Shown one piece after another: positions 62,586 through 64,000 of a DNA stretch of 64,000 bases. The notes under the pieces were generated by a model, which was not told where the DNA came from, did no database searches, and worked only from the letters and a program-made list of their open reading frames with translations. The stretch is taken from assembly GCA_032622095.1 (NCBI GenBank), contig CP136067.1, forward strand, positions 176,550,556-176,614,555. The letters run 5' to 3'. How positions within the stretch are numbered: position 1 is the stretch's first letter; each line of letters starts with the position of its first letter. Made by a program: the position numbers and the translations under genes. The DNA is from Siphonodentalium dalli. Taxonomy: Eukaryota; Mollusca; Scaphopoda; Gadilida; Siphonodentaliidae.

Positions 62586-64000
62586 CCTCTTTCTCATATT
62601 TTTATCAAAATTTCAGAGTTTTTTTTAGCCGTTCTTCAATAACTGTGTTAACTGTCTTACTAATTGGTAAACACAGATCAGAAAAAAAACGAAAAATAAT
62701 CTGTATTTCCAGACATTTCCGTGTGTTTTCAGTATCTAACAACAATAATAAAGCATTGTGTAGGTACACTATATGTCACAAATCGCCCTAGACCCCATTA
62801 TAGCCTTAATAAATCGAGTGTGTTGTGTCTGACAGAGAACATCGACCAGTGTAAATAGTGGTAAACAGGTCAGGGGTTCCACAATTATTTGTAGATGACC
62901 AAAGAACTCTTTTAAGTCTTCTCCACCTGGGTGGGGTGGGGTGGGTGGGTTGGGGAGGGGAATTGTTTTTGGTTAGGTATACACATAGATATATGGTTAT
63001 TATACCGCCCAATATTAGTCGGCGGGTATATAGTTGACGTCTCGAGCCGTCCGTCCGTACAATCATTTTGCATTATAACTCAAGAGTCGGTTGTCATATT
63101 TTTATGCCCTATGCCATGGCATGGTGACGGACCATAAATGGGGAACTAATATGCATAATATCACGGGTTGTGACTATTAATGCCTACCAGAGTTATGGGC
63201 CCTGTTCGACTTCATGAAATTCAGTCCGTACAAAGCTTTTGCAATATAAGTTAAGTGTCGGTTGTCGAATTTTGATGTGGTTTGGTATGGTGATAGACCA
63301 GAATGAAGAATTGAATGTCATTTCTTAATGCATCACTTTATTTCAATTCATCTATTTGTAAGTGATAACAGTATACAATTAGTATTTTAGTTTAGTCTTG
63401 TTGAGCAGTAAAGTTCGAAGATGAATTTCGGAAATTCAATGAGAATAGCGTCACCTTCAGTTGGGATTGTCTGAGCAGTAAACAGTTAACGGTCATTCGT
63501 CATGACCAATTCAGTTTTATTTGGATAATTGTTGCAAATTAACATTACTTGCAATCATTCAAGATGAGAAATAACCAGGAGGAATGAATTTGATTACATG
63601 CCAGGACAAGACAGTATTTCAGACATTAGAAATTTATGAGATACCCTTTTCAATTTCATGTTATGCAACAATCATGTTAATGATATATAGTCATCATTGA
63701 GTATTCACCATGTAGTATCCAATTTGTGATACAGTTTTTATGTTTTATTACTTTTATTCAAGTAATACAACTGGGTAATATATTAATTGTGTTACTAAAT
63801 ATTTCTTCCGCTGATAATAAGTTTCCTGAACGCTATTACGGTGGTCCACTGTGAAGTGGTCCGGGATCCTGTGAAATCCAGAATGTTGCTAAATATGAGG
63901 CTAAAGAGTCACTATAGCTGCTATATATAGAAAAAAATTACAAGCACGATTTTTTCCGCCTCTGGACCACCCACCCACCCCGGCCCTATATACGGATTTT
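62586..64000. other. Non-coding, two diverged copies of a dispersed repeat
   Basis: 63045-63150 and 63215-63320 share 'gtccgtaca', 'tt(g/t)cattataactcaagagtc'-like and 'ggttgtc(a/g)', 'atggtga' blocks in the same order, a roughly 165-bp spaced repeat. No gene seen. The end of the window has a short 'ccacccacccacc' run. Confidence 0.4.

Noticed and set aside
62352-62642. Pro/Gly-rich frames on both strands
   Set aside because: Created by the poly-G tract and the palindrome.

Overview
This is a repeat-rich, AT-leaning stretch of animal nuclear DNA. Its content (an nrf-6-like membrane acyltransferase gene pair, three Ty3/gypsy LTR retrotransposons, LINE remnants and many short inverted-repeat elements with TTAA target sites) suits a marine invertebrate, perhaps a mollusc or other lophotrochozoan, or an invertebrate deuterostome. 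The species cannot be fixed from the sequence. I see no bacterial-style operons, rRNA, tRNA or CRISPR.

Layout. 1-2.2 kb holds only diverged repeats. At 2381-4594 (-) lies an intact intronless nrf-6-like gene, and its near twin is at 35481-37691 (-). The two sit in duplicated segments that share flanks; a third, gene-less scrap of the 5' flank is at about 51.3-51.66 kb. 5530-6523 is a hAT-like foldback element with an 8-bp target duplication. 8859-21314 is a large Ty3/gypsy element (element 1) with 314-bp LTRs. 21.3-35.2 kb is a mosaic of MITEs, hairpins and tandem repeats plus one C2H2 zinc-finger exon. 37845-42286 is a decayed Ty3/gypsy element (element 2) inserted upstream of the second nrf-6-like gene and itself hit by two later insertions. 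43.39-51.3 kb holds two LINE remnants; the second is split inside its reverse transcriptase by an intact Ty3/gypsy element on the minus strand (element 3, 45674-50532) whose two 170-bp LTRs look identical. 51.3-64 kb is again non-coding, with MITEs and striking palindromes.

The most interesting object is element 1. Besides gag and pol it carries (i) a ComEA-like helix-hairpin-helix at the N terminus of Gag, (ii) a complete C4HC3 PHD finger at the integrase C terminus, and (iii) in the position where env would lie, an accessory gene with an acidic N terminus, a C2H2-like finger, an Arg/Ser/Asp/His-rich region and a TatD-family metal-dependent hydrolase. A 1.7-kb DNA transposon with CCTAAG target duplications separates the RS-rich part from the TatD part, and the two are in the same frame across it. 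I infer a retrotransposon that couples chromatin-reader targeting to its own nuclease-like protein. This copy is broken by many one-base shifts, several in homopolymers.

Element 3 looks recent and may be competent. The insertion order can be partly read: the nrf-6-like segment duplicated, LINEs and element 2 entered, piggyBac-like MITEs entered element 2, and element 3 entered the LINE.
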